Assembly (NCBI GenBank): GCA_002197995.1 | Contig: NGZR01000006.1 | Span: 558,001-622,000, forward strand | Direction of reading: 5' to 3' | Source of the DNA: Gaeumannomyces sp. JS-464 | Lineage: Eukaryota > Ascomycota > Sordariomycetes > Magnaporthales > Magnaporthaceae | Length of the DNA: 64,000 nucleotides | Part shown: piece by piece, positions 11,370 through 20,893 of the stretch | Numbering within the stretch: the first letter of the stretch is position 1 | Layout: every line of letters starts with the position of its first letter | The notes under the pieces: generated by a model | Seen by the model: only the letters and a program-made list of their open reading frames with translations | The model's database searches: none | What the model was told of the DNA's origin: nothing | Program-made: the position numbers and the translations under genes

Positions 11370-13330
11370 AATTTTAACTACCGAAATTAAAACCCTTTTA
11401 ATTTACAAACGAAACGTTAATAAAGCGCATTACCGATTACGTTAAAACTATTTACACGTTCGGCAATATTACGAAAACTATAACTTTTTACTATTAGCTT
11501 TTAAAAGGACCAAACGTTATTTTAAGCTTATTATAACTAAAATACTATAACCCGGCGGTCGATTAAACGGCGGGAACGTTAAGTATAAACAGTGTTACGG
11601 TGGTGGAAACCAACCGGGCACCAATTACGGATATGAAAATCCGTGTTTTAAACGCACCTAACTTTTTAACCTTTTGCAAATAGGAAAGAATTTATATTTA
11701 AACTATGCCGTAAGTAAAATTTCTCGTTTTAATAAAAAACGATACCTCGTTAAACCTCTAGTCGTTTAATAGCTTTATTAAAAATACGCCGATAGTAATC
11801 TTTTAAGCTATTTTCCAAGCTAAGGATTTTTTTAAAAGCACTAAATTGGAACCTAAAGTTTAAACGTTTAAAAAATAGGTTAAAAAGCGCTATATTTACG
11901 CCGGGTATCCGATAAAAATATCGAAAAAAAATTTAAAAATATAACCATTTGCAATAATGGAAAAGATTTTTAAAAAACTTTTTTAAAAATTTTATAATTT
12001 TACTAAATATTTCCTTTTTTAAAACGCAAATAACCTGCTTTTATATAGGCCGTTCGATTATAAAATTAAACTTTTCCCCGGCGAAACGCTACCGTATTAT
12101 TATAACCGCGCTATGTTATAGCAAAAGCTGCGCGTGGTAAAAAAATACTTTAGCAATTATTTAATAAAAAGGTTTATCCGTTTTAACGTATCGCCGGCGG
12201 CAACCTCGATCTTTTGCGCTCGAAAGCCGGGCGAAAAGGTTAAAGTTTGCGTAAATTATAAAAAGCTAAATAACGTTATAATAAAAAACCGGTATTTAAT
12301 TTTTATTATTAAGGAAATATTAAAAGCGTTATTAAAAGCGAAATAGTATTACAAAGTAAATATTTTAACGGCGTTTAATCGTTTGCGTATCGCTTTAAAA
12401 AACGAGTGAAAACCCGCGTTTATTATTAAGTTCGGGCTATTAGAATGCTTAATAGCTAACTTCGATATAACAAGCGCTTTTAGCTCGTTTTAGCATTATA
12501 TTAACCATACGCTAAAAGACGCTTTAAATAAATACGCTATAGCTTACTTTAATAACGTCCTAATTTATTGCGAAATTAAAGCGGAATACCGGCGATACGT
12601 TAAAAAAATGGTACGGAAATTCGCTAACGCCGGTTTATTTATCGATATCCGAAAGTGCGAATTTAATGTAAAAAAAACGAAATATTTAAGCTTTATCGTT
12701 TTAATAGCGGGAATTTAAATAAACCCGGATAAAATAGCGGCGATTAAATTATAAGCATTACGTATTACGTTGCGGAAATTATAACGTTTTTTTTAAGTTT
12801 ATTAACTTTTACAAACGATTTATCCAAGGCTTTTTCGTAATAACCCGCTTATTAATTACGTTAATAAGTACGAAAAGCTAGCTAAGCTATTTACTGGAAA
12901 AAGCTTTAGCAGTTTTTCGCCAGCTTCGTAACGCTTTTTTTTCGAAAATTATATTAGCTTTTTACAACCCGGCGTTAAAAACGATCGTGGAAATAAACGC
13001 TTTTAATTAAGTTATAAAAGGAGTTTTTTTTACAAATAAATTCGAAAAAAATACGCTAGTTTATCGCTTTTTTCCGCTAAATACTCGCTAGTGGAATGCA
13101 ATTTATAAAATATACGATAAAAAGCTTTTAACGATTATTAAAGCTTTTAAAAAATAAAAACCTGAGTTTTAAAACGCTAAATCGCCGGTAAAAATATTTA
13201 AACCAGCGATAAATTAAATGGTTGGAATTCCTTAGCAATTTTAAATTCCATATCATATATAAAACCGGGAAAACCGCTATTATTTCCGACGAATTTTTAC
13301 GCTTTCCCGGCGTTCGTTTAGCGAATATTT
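11370..13330 (+). pseudogene. Gypsy-1 pol: protease, reverse transcriptase, RNase H
   Basis: The protease-like region is weak (about 11380-11560). RT starts near 12150 and includes a 70-codon open stretch (12134-12346) with ARKPGEKVKVCVNYKKLNN. The catalytic box reads AYFNNVLIYCE (12542-12574), with the two aspartates of the usual YLDD changed to Asn-Asn. RNase H follows at about 12960-13250. Compared with the homologous Gypsy-B frame, two Trp codons have become stops here (AK*YYK against AKWF; NE*KPA against NKWK), direct evidence of RIP-type G-to-A change. Confidence 0.85.
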
Positions 13331-13559
13331 AAAAAGTAACCGACGAAAAGGTAGCGTTTCGCTAACAAATATTATTGCTATTAAAACGGTAAACTTTAAC
13401 GAAACTTTAGCGCTATTAAAAGTTTTTAATACGTCCGAGCATATAAACGTGCTAATAAAAAGGGCGTACGCCATTTCGAAATTAATATAAGCTATAATAT
13501 TTTGCTTATAAAACCCGGCGAAACGATAATTCCCCGTTTAAATTCGAAAGCAAATTAAA

Positions 13560-14840
13560 TTGGTTAAAACCGATTACTAAACGATAAGAAAGCGCGTGTA
13601 TTATAAAAGCCGGCTGTTTATCCCTTTTAACGAAGCGTTTAAACTTTAAATCCTGTATAAAACGCATAGTTTACCACCAAACGGCTATTTAAAACGCAGT
13701 AAAACTTGGAACTTCGTACGTAAAACATATATTTAGCTGCGGGTATCGCAAAACTTTAGCCCATTTATCCGGGGCTGCCATTTATATAAAGCATTTAAAA
13801 TGGGGAAAAAATTTCCAAACGGGTTATTAAAACTATTACTAATGCTATTTAAGCCGTAAGCAAATATTTTTATCGATTATGTTAGCCCGTTACCGCTATG
13901 CGAACGTTAAGTATTATTTACCACCATATTATAGTAATAGTAAACCGGTTAATAAAAATGCGTTATTATATTTTAATAATGGAAATTAACGCAGGCCGTT
14001 TAACAAACGCTTTTTTTCGCAAATATATCGTTTATACGGCATTTTAAATACTATCGTTTCGAACCGGGGCCGGCAATTTATATTTGCATTTTGGAAAAAA
14101 TTAAACAGGAAATTCGGCGTTATATGTAAGCATTCGTCGTCGTTTTACTTTAAATCCGATAAGTAAATTAAAACCTTTATATAAGCACGAAATTAAAAAG
14201 CGAGCAATTAACCGGCGAAATACTAGCGTAATAACGAAAAATTTATAACGCTATTATAATCGCAAACCGGGTTTAAAAAGTTTAAAACCACGTTAAAACC
14301 TTAACCGAAACTAGTAAAAAAAGGTATAAAAAAGCGGCAAATTAATATCGGGCCGACGCGGAAACTTTTAAGTAAAGCGATTTGGTATAAATTAATATAA
14401 AAAATATAGCCATTTCCCGGCTTACGGATAAATTCGTCGAAAAATGGATCGAACCGTACCTGGTTATAAAGGTTTACCTTCGAGCTTTAACCGTTAACAT
14501 ATTAATGCATTATAAATTATTCCCCGTTTTCCACGTTTTATTAATTTAAAAAAAACCTAAGCTTTTTAAAGTAAAAGGCGATAAACGTTAAGCACGATAA
14601 GCAAGCCGCTAACGTAACGCTAGCAAATAACCAAAAAAACGCAGGCGAAAAGCCGGTGGAAAAGTGGCATTTTAACCGCATTTTAAATTTAAAAAAAACG
14701 CCTAACGTATTAAAATATAAGGTAAAATGGGCGGCTTTTTATAAGCTAATTTAACAACTGTTATAAAACTTAAAAAAAACGGATAATAAAATTTAAAACT
14801 TTTATAAAAAACATTTTAATAAGCTAAAACTACTAAACTA
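13560..14840 (+). pseudogene. Gypsy-1 integrase and chromodomain
   Basis: About 13650-13790 reads as the integrase zinc-binding and linker region (including KTHSLPPNGYLKRSKTW). The catalytic-core start FIDYVSPLPLCER lies near 13870-13910 and a core block GPAIYICILEK near 14065-14100. The middle of the core looks shortened or frameshifted between about 14100 and 14220. The C-terminal part runs on to LFPVFHVLLI near 14520-14550. Then a chromodomain (about 14650-14830) contains KTPNVLKYKVKWAAF. In chromoviruses the chromodomain steers integration to marked heterochromatin. Confidence 0.8.
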
Positions 14841-14849
14841 ATAGCGAAA

Positions 14850-16740
14850 TGTAAGCGAAATACCGGCATCGAATTAACGCATAACCAGCTTAATTTAACG
14901 CGTTAAAAAGGAATAACTCGCTTAGCGACGTTTTTAAAAGGAGGCTTAAACGTGCACCTAACTTTAACTAATAATAAAAAACTTCGGGACGAAAAGGGAA
15001 AAAAAGCGAAACGAAAGCGTAAAATAATCGGGCTATTTAAAACGAGCTTGCTTTAAATTAAAGCCATATATTAATAATAACTATTTATTTAATTCCTAAA
15101 CGTACGCTGGTAATTTACAAGGGAAAACCGCGCAAAACGGGAAAAAAATATTAGCGAAACGCTAACGATAAAACAGGCTAGCAATTAATACAAAACGGCG
15201 CGGAAAATTTAGCAGCAAACATTAGTAATATAAAAGCGGAAACGCGTCGAAAGGAAAGCGTAACGCCGGCTTTAAACGGCGTGCTCCTCATTTTTTTCGT
15301 TTCCTTATCGTCGTTTTTAGCCTTTTTTAAAACCTCGGTATGCTTTAGCGCTTTTATATTATAAAAATAGCTAATATATTAATAATAAGCGGCGAGAAGC
15401 TCGTTTTTATAAACGGTTTTATTAATACCTTAAAAGTTAAAGCCAAAATCGCTACCATGAAAACGAAGTTAAAAAAAATATAATTAATATACGAACGTTA
15501 AAAAAACGATAGGGAAAAACCGCACGTAATATATTAAATTTAAAGCATTTTATTATTTTAAATGCATTTTTTATCGCCGGGGAATTAATTACGCACGGAA
15601 CTGGATTAGCGCTTAATAACGCGACGAAATAACCCTTTCGAAACCGTTGGCTTTAAAAAAAGCGAAATTAAATAGGTTTAACGGCGGAAAAAAAGCGGAA
15701 CATTTACGGCACGAAAACGTTTAAAAGCCGGATTTGCTATAATAATCCGGATAAACGTTTTTAAACTAATAAAAACGGAAATAAGTTTAAACACCGCTTT
15801 ACCGGTGGTAAAGCGATACGCTTTCGGCATAATAAAAAGCTCGTTATATTCGCGCTTATCCGCTTTGTTCGGGAATTAATAGCTTTTATTTTGCAATTCG
15901 CCGCAGCTTATAATTTAAAAGATTTTAACAACATTAATAAGCTAAACGAAATCGTGGAAATTTCCTTTTCTAAAAATGCAAACTTATACGGCGAAACGTT
16001 AACGGAATTAAATTAATTAAATTATAAGGAAAAAGCTAAGCGAAAGTTTAAAAAGGCGTTAACGAAAACAACCTTTTTACACGTTTTGCGGCGCGCGTAA
16101 TATTAATCGCAATTAATAAAATATCGGTGTAATTGCCGCTACCCGTTCGAAAATAAAAAAACGTTATGCTTTCGCTGGGGTTAAAATGGGCATTTCGATA
16201 TTTATCGTTAAAAATACAATAATAGTTGCCCGCGTAAATGCGTAAGCAAACATATATAACAAAACGCGGAAAAATTAAACCTAAATACTTTCGGGCTTGC
16301 TTTAAATAGGCGCTATAAAAACGATAAAAGAAAAAAGGAATTTGGAAATTAAAAAAAAACGCAAAAGAATAGCGAAATTATAACGGCGAAACGAAAGCAC
16401 GTTAACGCGGAAAAGGAAAAGATAAATAGTAACGATGCCTAACCGTAATAGTAAAGGGAAAAAAGCAAAAGGTTAAAATTTGGCAAAAAACGAAAAGCAA
16501 AAGGCAAAAGGAGGAAAAACATTTAAAAGTAAGGCGAAAAGGCGGCGCTTTTCCAATTGGGAAAGCACGCTTTATTACCAGCGATAACGCGCCGCGCTAC
16601 GATTAAAAAAGCGACGCCGCGTTAAAAAAAAACGCTATATGGTAAAATTTAAATAACACTTTGCTAAAAAGCCCGATTAAATTAATGCCGAAAAGATAAT
16701 AACGCTATGGTATTAATTGGCAGTTAAAGGACTAATTGCG
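14850..16740 (+). other. Gypsy-1 post-chromodomain accessory region, unknown product
   Basis: Ordinary chromoviruses end pol near the chromodomain and go quickly to the 3' LTR; here 1.9 kb intervenes. The plus strand is purine-rich and translates to Lys/Arg/Glu-rich stretches with scattered stops at former Gln/Trp codons. A better-preserved segment at about 15900-16280 contains GETLTELN*LNYKEKAKR and, further on, NNSCPRKCVSKHI with clustered cysteines. Gypsy-B and Gypsy-C have regions of similar size and charge at the same place. No family was recognised, so no function is proposed. Confidence 0.5.
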
Positions 16741-16756
16741 GTTTAAAAAGGGGTAT

Positions 16757-16884
16757 TATTACGGATTAAACCTAGCATATTTATATTTAGCCATAAATCC
16801 GCCGGCTTTTTACAAGGCCAGCGGACTTTCCTTTTCGTGCAATAACAAGTTTTTAACCTAGTACCGAGTTATTACGCCGTAACA
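16757..16884 (+). repeat. Gypsy-1 3' LTR
   Basis: This direct repeat of 9468-9597 begins TATTACGGA and ends CGTAACA, followed by GCCCT, the right target-site duplication. The two LTRs differ mainly by transitions. Confidence 0.88.
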
Positions 16885-16889
16885 GCCCT

Positions 16890-18060
16890 CGTTAAAGCGA
16901 GTTAAATAGTGTTTTTTTTTAAAAAAAACGGATAAAAATTAAAGTGGCGGCCGGCGATTAAATTAAAAAATCGTATTACGCGTGTGTAAGCGTTGCCTAT
17001 TTAAGTAACAAATGCGGTGGCGATTTTTTATGCTGTGGGTTTTTTAAACCCAAATGGGGATTGCATTTTAAAAGCGGCACTTTTTAAACTTTACCGGCTA
17101 ATTTGCGGTAATTTTTTTGCAATAGTTTTAACGTTTATTCTCGTTAGAATTTTATAAAAAAGCTCGCCGCGATAAAAATAAGCCACCGTTATAAAAAGGA
17201 GTTTTAGCCCTTCCTACGGCTTAAACCACGTAAAAGCTTAAAGCATTTAGGCACGTAACGCGGCTTTAAAAAGCCACGTTATTTAAACAGCTTAAAAAAG
17301 GCAATTTTAAATTGCTAAGGTAAGCTAAAATTGTTATATTTACTTTATAATAATATAAGCTTTTAACTTTTACAAACCGTTTACGATTATTATAATCACT
17401 TTGTACAGCTTTTAATTTACTTATAACAAATTAAGTGCATTTTAATCGTTTTTTTAAAGCTAATTAAATGCTGTAACTTGCGGCTCGATTAACGTTAATT
17501 TCATTTATTTAAAGCAAATCGTAGTATATATAATAACCAGCTTAATAATAACTTCCGTGGTTTTATACCTTTAACTTTAACGATATTTAAAAAAAAAACT
17601 AATAATAACACTTTTTTATAATTTTATTAAAACAAGCTGCTCGATTACGAAAATACCTTTATTTAAACCACTTCGATCGTTGCTATAAATCCAGCTTGTC
17701 ACTTTGCATTAAATTTAATATTATTTCCTTGTTTTAACGTCGTTTAACCACTAGTAAGCTATTTTTTTAGTTTTTTAAAGCTTTTAATTAATTTCGCTTA
17801 ATTTTGCTTAATATATTATTTTAAAAGTACTTTCGCAATTCCTTTGCGGTTTATATCCAAAGCTTATACTTAACTAACGTTTGTAAAACGTGCGGCCGGT
17901 TAAAGAAAACCTTTTACTTAAAAAGGTTAAACTTTAATTGAATTTAAATCCGGTTTGGCTAACGTTTACGCAACTTTTAAAAAGCGATTTCCAACGTGCA
18001 ATTACGTTTCCGCTACCGTAAAGTGCCCGGCTTTACTAAAAAGCTGTTTTTCGCGGCCTT
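16890..18060 (-). pseudogene. Possible hAT-type transposase relic
   Basis: The minus strand reads, near 17750-17700, NDVKTRK followed in another frame by WNN, resembling the D-V-K/T-R-W-N-S block of hAT transposases. Downstream (about 17480-17340) is a Leu/Lys-rich segment that could match the region before the family's dimerisation domain. No intact motif, terminal inverted repeat or 8-bp duplication was found. It flanks Gypsy-1 on one side and is the left flank of Gypsy-D1 on the other. The call is tentative; it could be another degraded element. Confidence 0.3.
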
Positions 18061-18214
18061 TTTTATATTGCAATTAAAAATTTACTTTTAAAGTAATGCA
18101 TTTTAAAAGTGGATAAAACAATATCGTTACGTTTAATTATAAAAAACACGTAATTTAAAAAAACAATTTAATTGCTTGTTTTAAAAAATGCTTAAAAGCT
18201 AACTTAGGTTAATA

Positions 18215-19167
18215 TTATTAGTTATACTGCCGTTATATCTGTAAAAACCTCGGTGCCTTTACTGTTTTAAATACATGTAAAAACCCTTAAACTCATTTCC
18301 GGGTGCGGTCCGCATCCGGTTCGGTAGCCTGGGAGTAAAAACCATATCTGCTTTTCGTATACGGTCCTTTTTATATTAAACAGTGGTGCCGTTTGCTTAG
18401 TTCACACGACTCCTTTTAAAGGTTCCATCGCGGAAGCGTCCTTATAATTAGTAGTAACAGTAGGGAAATACATAATGGAAAAAACTGTAAAGAATGTGTG
18501 TTGCGCTTAGGAAGCGCCCCGGTGCCGGGTTTTCTCCTTTTTGTATTGGCTTTGTGGTGGTGGTGTTAGTTCGGTTGCTGGTGGTGGCCTAGTTATCCGC
18601 GTCTAAGGTTTCCCGGCCCCGCCACGGTGCCGCATGGCTGCTCCGGGGGGGGGGGGGGGTTTAGGCGTCATAGTTAACTCCGGGTAATTCGGCGTGATTG
18701 TGTTATTCGCTTCCGGAGGTGGCGCTCCGGTTGCGGGTTGTTTCCTCGCTTGTAGCGCGCATTCGATCTTTTCGTTAGTTGTTCGCCGTTTTCGTAATTG
18801 TGTTGTTCCTGCCTTGTTATTGTTTATGTCGTGCCTTCCGGTCGTGCCTTCCTTTATTTCCTTCCGCTTGCGGGTCTCCACCGTTCCTTCCCTTTCTGCT
18901 TCCAAAGGTCTCTGCCTTTCCTTTCTCGCCCTCCCTTAATCTTTTATCCCGGCCTTCGATCCTCTCCTCCCACCTGTTTTCAACCCTCGCGCATCCTCCT
19001 ACCGCGTTTTTTTCGCCTGCCCTCCGCGCCTCGTTCCCTTTCCGGTCCCTGTCTTCCTGCAGCATGGCTCCCAAGGACAAAACTCCCCATTCTCCTCGCG
19101 GCGGCGCGCGTGGTGGTGCGCGCGGCGGCCATGGCGGGCGGTGGTGGTGCGCGCGGCGTCCACGGCG
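18215..19167 (+). mobile_element. GC-rich, un-RIPed 953-bp insert with 17-bp direct repeats; probable LINE-derived 5' fragment
   Basis: The 17-mer GCTAACTTAGGTTAATA occurs at 18198-18214 and again at 19168-19184, interrupting an LTR that is continuous in the other copies, so it is a target-site duplication. The insert differs sharply from its surroundings: GC-rich, with ordinary CA/TG dinucleotides and TGA/TCA words. It contains a G15 run (18645-18659), a long pyrimidine-rich tract (about 18840-19060) and an ATG in good context at 19063. Duplications of 14-17 bp are known for Tad LINEs. The content fits a LINE promoter/5' leader plus start of ORF1, but the 3' part and any poly(A) are absent, which is odd for target-primed insertion. 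Confidence 0.7.
19063..19167 (+). CDS. Start of a truncated ORF (Arg/Gly-rich N-terminus), cut off by the insert edge
   Basis: A pyrimidine-rich leader ends in GCAGCATGG, a good fungal start context. The frame begins MAPKDKTPHSPRGG and continues with Gly-Gly-Ala-Arg repeats. The insert ends at 19167, and the frame then runs into LTR sequence and stops within a few codons. Basic Gly/Arg-rich starts are common in nucleic-acid-binding proteins such as LINE ORF1, but identity cannot be shown from 35 codons. A host-gene 5' end captured here is an alternative. Overlapping open frames on both strands (18603-19177) are treated as by-products of the GC-rich composition. Confidence 0.4.
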
Positions 19168-19267
19168 GCTAACTTAGGTTAATAAATAGCGAAGTTTTAA
19201 TTAAAATCTTTTTAAAATAATAAAAAACCCTTCCTTTTTATACTAGCCGTTTTTTCCGCAAGTTGGG

Positions 19268-19392
19268 TAATATGTTTAATATGTTTATAACAAACATATT
19301 ACCTAGTTTTAAATGCTATGTTTAATATATTTATAGCAAACATATTACCCTTTTTTTAACACTTTGCTTGCTATGTTCGTATTAAACATATT
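19268..19392. repeat. LTR-internal repeat units (D1 type)
   Basis: Three units built around TATGTTTAATATGTTTATA and AACATATTAC, each partly self-complementary, occupy the same place in the D1 left LTR as in the D1 right LTR (about 35310-35430). The D3/D4 LTRs carry an unrelated tandem repeat at the equivalent site. Confidence 0.6.
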
Positions 19393-20188
19393 ACTTTTTA
19401 AATTACGTAAAATAGGTGCGGGGTAACGTGCGTTCCTCGTATGTTTACTTACTTTAATAAAGCCGCCTTTTTTAAAAGCTTACTGGCTGGTCGTAATACT
19501 AGGTTTCCCTTTTTTAAGCTAAATCCTTTTAATAATATTTATTATTCTTTTCTTTTGTTAATAGTAAGTACTTTCCTTTTTTACTATTTCCAGTCCTTTT
19601 TTTATTTTTAATAAAATATTTAATCGGGTGTAAAAACGAAAACCGTCGTTTTTTACGATTTTAATTATTCGTTATACAATTTCCTTTTTTTTATTATCCG
19701 TATTATCGTTTTTATACCTTTTTTTCCAATTGTAAAATCGACGGTTTTACTTGTTATAACGCGTTTTTACGGACCATTTTCGCTACGAACAATGCGTTCG
19801 TTATAATCGTTCGCGTTATAACATTTTAAAACCCTCGTTTAAACATTTTCGTATTTATAATACTTAATACGCTCGTATAAAAGCGGAGTTAAAAGTTATA
19901 AAAAAAAGTCGTTTTGTAAACGTTAAAATTAAGCGTTTGCGAAAGTAAAAAAACAATAGCGTAAAAAGCTTACACGCGCGATTCGCCGTAATATTAACTT
20001 TATAAAAAAATTAAAACGTATCGAACGAAAAAAGCCGATTAAAACGCTTGCCGGGTTGCTTCGCAATTCGAGCTATTCGTAGCTTTTGCCATTTTTTTTA
20101 ACTAGCAAGCGTTTAAAGTCGACTTTAATTTAAACTTGTTTGCTTTTTTTAACTTTAGTAAAAATTGCTTTTATTAACTCGTTTTTTC

Positions 20189-20259
20189 GAACCCGTAATG
20201 CAACGGGTACCGCTTTTGCAATTTTGCGAAAGTTGTAAATTCGATTTTTACCAAGTGCA
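20189..20259 (+). other. tRNA-like relic (71 nt) at inner edge of D1 left LTR
   Basis: A T-arm can be drawn: stem 20235-20239, loop TTCGATT, stem 20247-20251. A 7-nt acceptor 3' strand (CAAGTGC) and discriminator A follow. It is homologous to the better-paired copy at 38080-38150. Mutations typical of RIP weaken the acceptor stem. It is not a functional tRNA. Orientation is opposite to the retrotransposon. Confidence 0.5.
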
Positions 20260-20365
20260 TTTATACGGATTTACTCGTCGTTTTTAACGGCAAGTAAGTC
20301 CGTATAAAGTTTTTTTTTCGCTAACCGTTTGTAATAAACCTTTTTGCTTTACTTGGTTTTAATAA

Positions 20366-20450
20366 GTGCTGCTTTTTTTAACCCAGTAGTAAAATGGTAT
20401 TATTTATAACACCCATTTTATAAATCCCGGGTTCGATTCCCGGTTACACT
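20366..20450 (+). other. Second tRNA-like segment, between D1 LTR and RNase H remnant
   Basis: A T-arm CCGGG/TTCGATT/CCCGG is perfect at 20427-20443 and contains the pol III B-box word GGTTCGATTCC. A D-arm-like stretch with CCCAGTAGT lies near 20381-20389. The 3' strand TTACACT would close an acceptor stem, but its 5' partner is not convincing. It differs in sequence from the neighbour at 20189-20259. It sits where integrase should start in this element. Confidence 0.45.
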
Positions 20451-20893
20451 AAAAAAATTAGCGATTTTATTATAACCACGAATAAACGGGTTGTAAAAGT
20501 TTAAAAATTTTACACACTTTTATACTTCCGTAACGTTTTTAAATATAAGCCATTTTTTAACTTTTTTAACTTTTTTAAAGTTTATATAAACTTGTTTTAA
20601 TATAATTACAAACTTTAAAAAAGCGACTTTTTATATATACCATTCGCACTTTTTTAGCTTAACAAAAAGTTTTATATTAAACAGCTTTTAAAATACTTAA
20701 TATACGTGCTATTTATATTTTTCCATCGTTTTCGAAAGAATTAGCATGTTATTTAAGTATATAAAAACGAAAACGTTAAAACATTCGCGTAATACGTAGT
20801 TAATTATCTTTTAAAACGTAGCTAATGCGTTAATAACACCAAAAGTTATTATTAAAAATTCGTAATATTCGAGTTTTATTTTAAAAGCTGTTA

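Larger units (their letters stand above)
9468..16884 (+). mobile_element. Gypsy-1: Ty3/Gypsy chromovirus, complete but RIP-degraded (7.4 kb)
   Basis: Two direct terminal repeats of about 130 bp (9468-9597 and 16757-16884) bound the element. The flanking pentamers GCCTT (9463-9467) and GCCCT (16885-16889) match as a target-site duplication with one C/T change. Plus-strand order is gag with zinc knuckle, protease region, reverse transcriptase, RNase H, integrase, chromodomain. Integrase downstream of RT and a chromodomain define a Ty3/Gypsy chromovirus. A further 1.9 kb lies between chromodomain and 3' LTR. A purine run (TTTAAAAAGGGG) just before the 3' LTR is the likely polypurine tract. It is related to Gypsy-B, sharing a similar post-LTR GTTTRTTAC motif and RT sequence. 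Confidence 0.92.
18066..20259 (-). repeat. Gypsy-D1 left (3') LTR, split by a 953-bp insert
   Basis: It starts TATTGCAATTAAA, the RIP-altered form of the TGTTACAATTAAAGG that starts the copies at 38154 and 59375. The first 149 bases (to 18214) are followed by the insert, then the LTR resumes at 19168. Three loosely inverted-repeat-containing units with AACAAACATATT lie at about 19268-19392, shared only with the D1 right LTR. A tRNA-like segment ends it (20189-20259). Whether the LTR ends there or slightly earlier is uncertain. Confidence 0.75.

Noticed and set aside
18603..19177. Several overlapping open frames on both strands of the GC-rich insert
   Set aside because: Stops are rare there because of base composition; sequences are Pro/Arg/Ser-rich without domain features. 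Only the ATG at 19063 has a leader and start context worth noting.
20427..20443. Functional tRNA gene
   Set aside because: The T-arm is perfect but the acceptor and anticodon stems do not form; treated as a tRNA-like relic.
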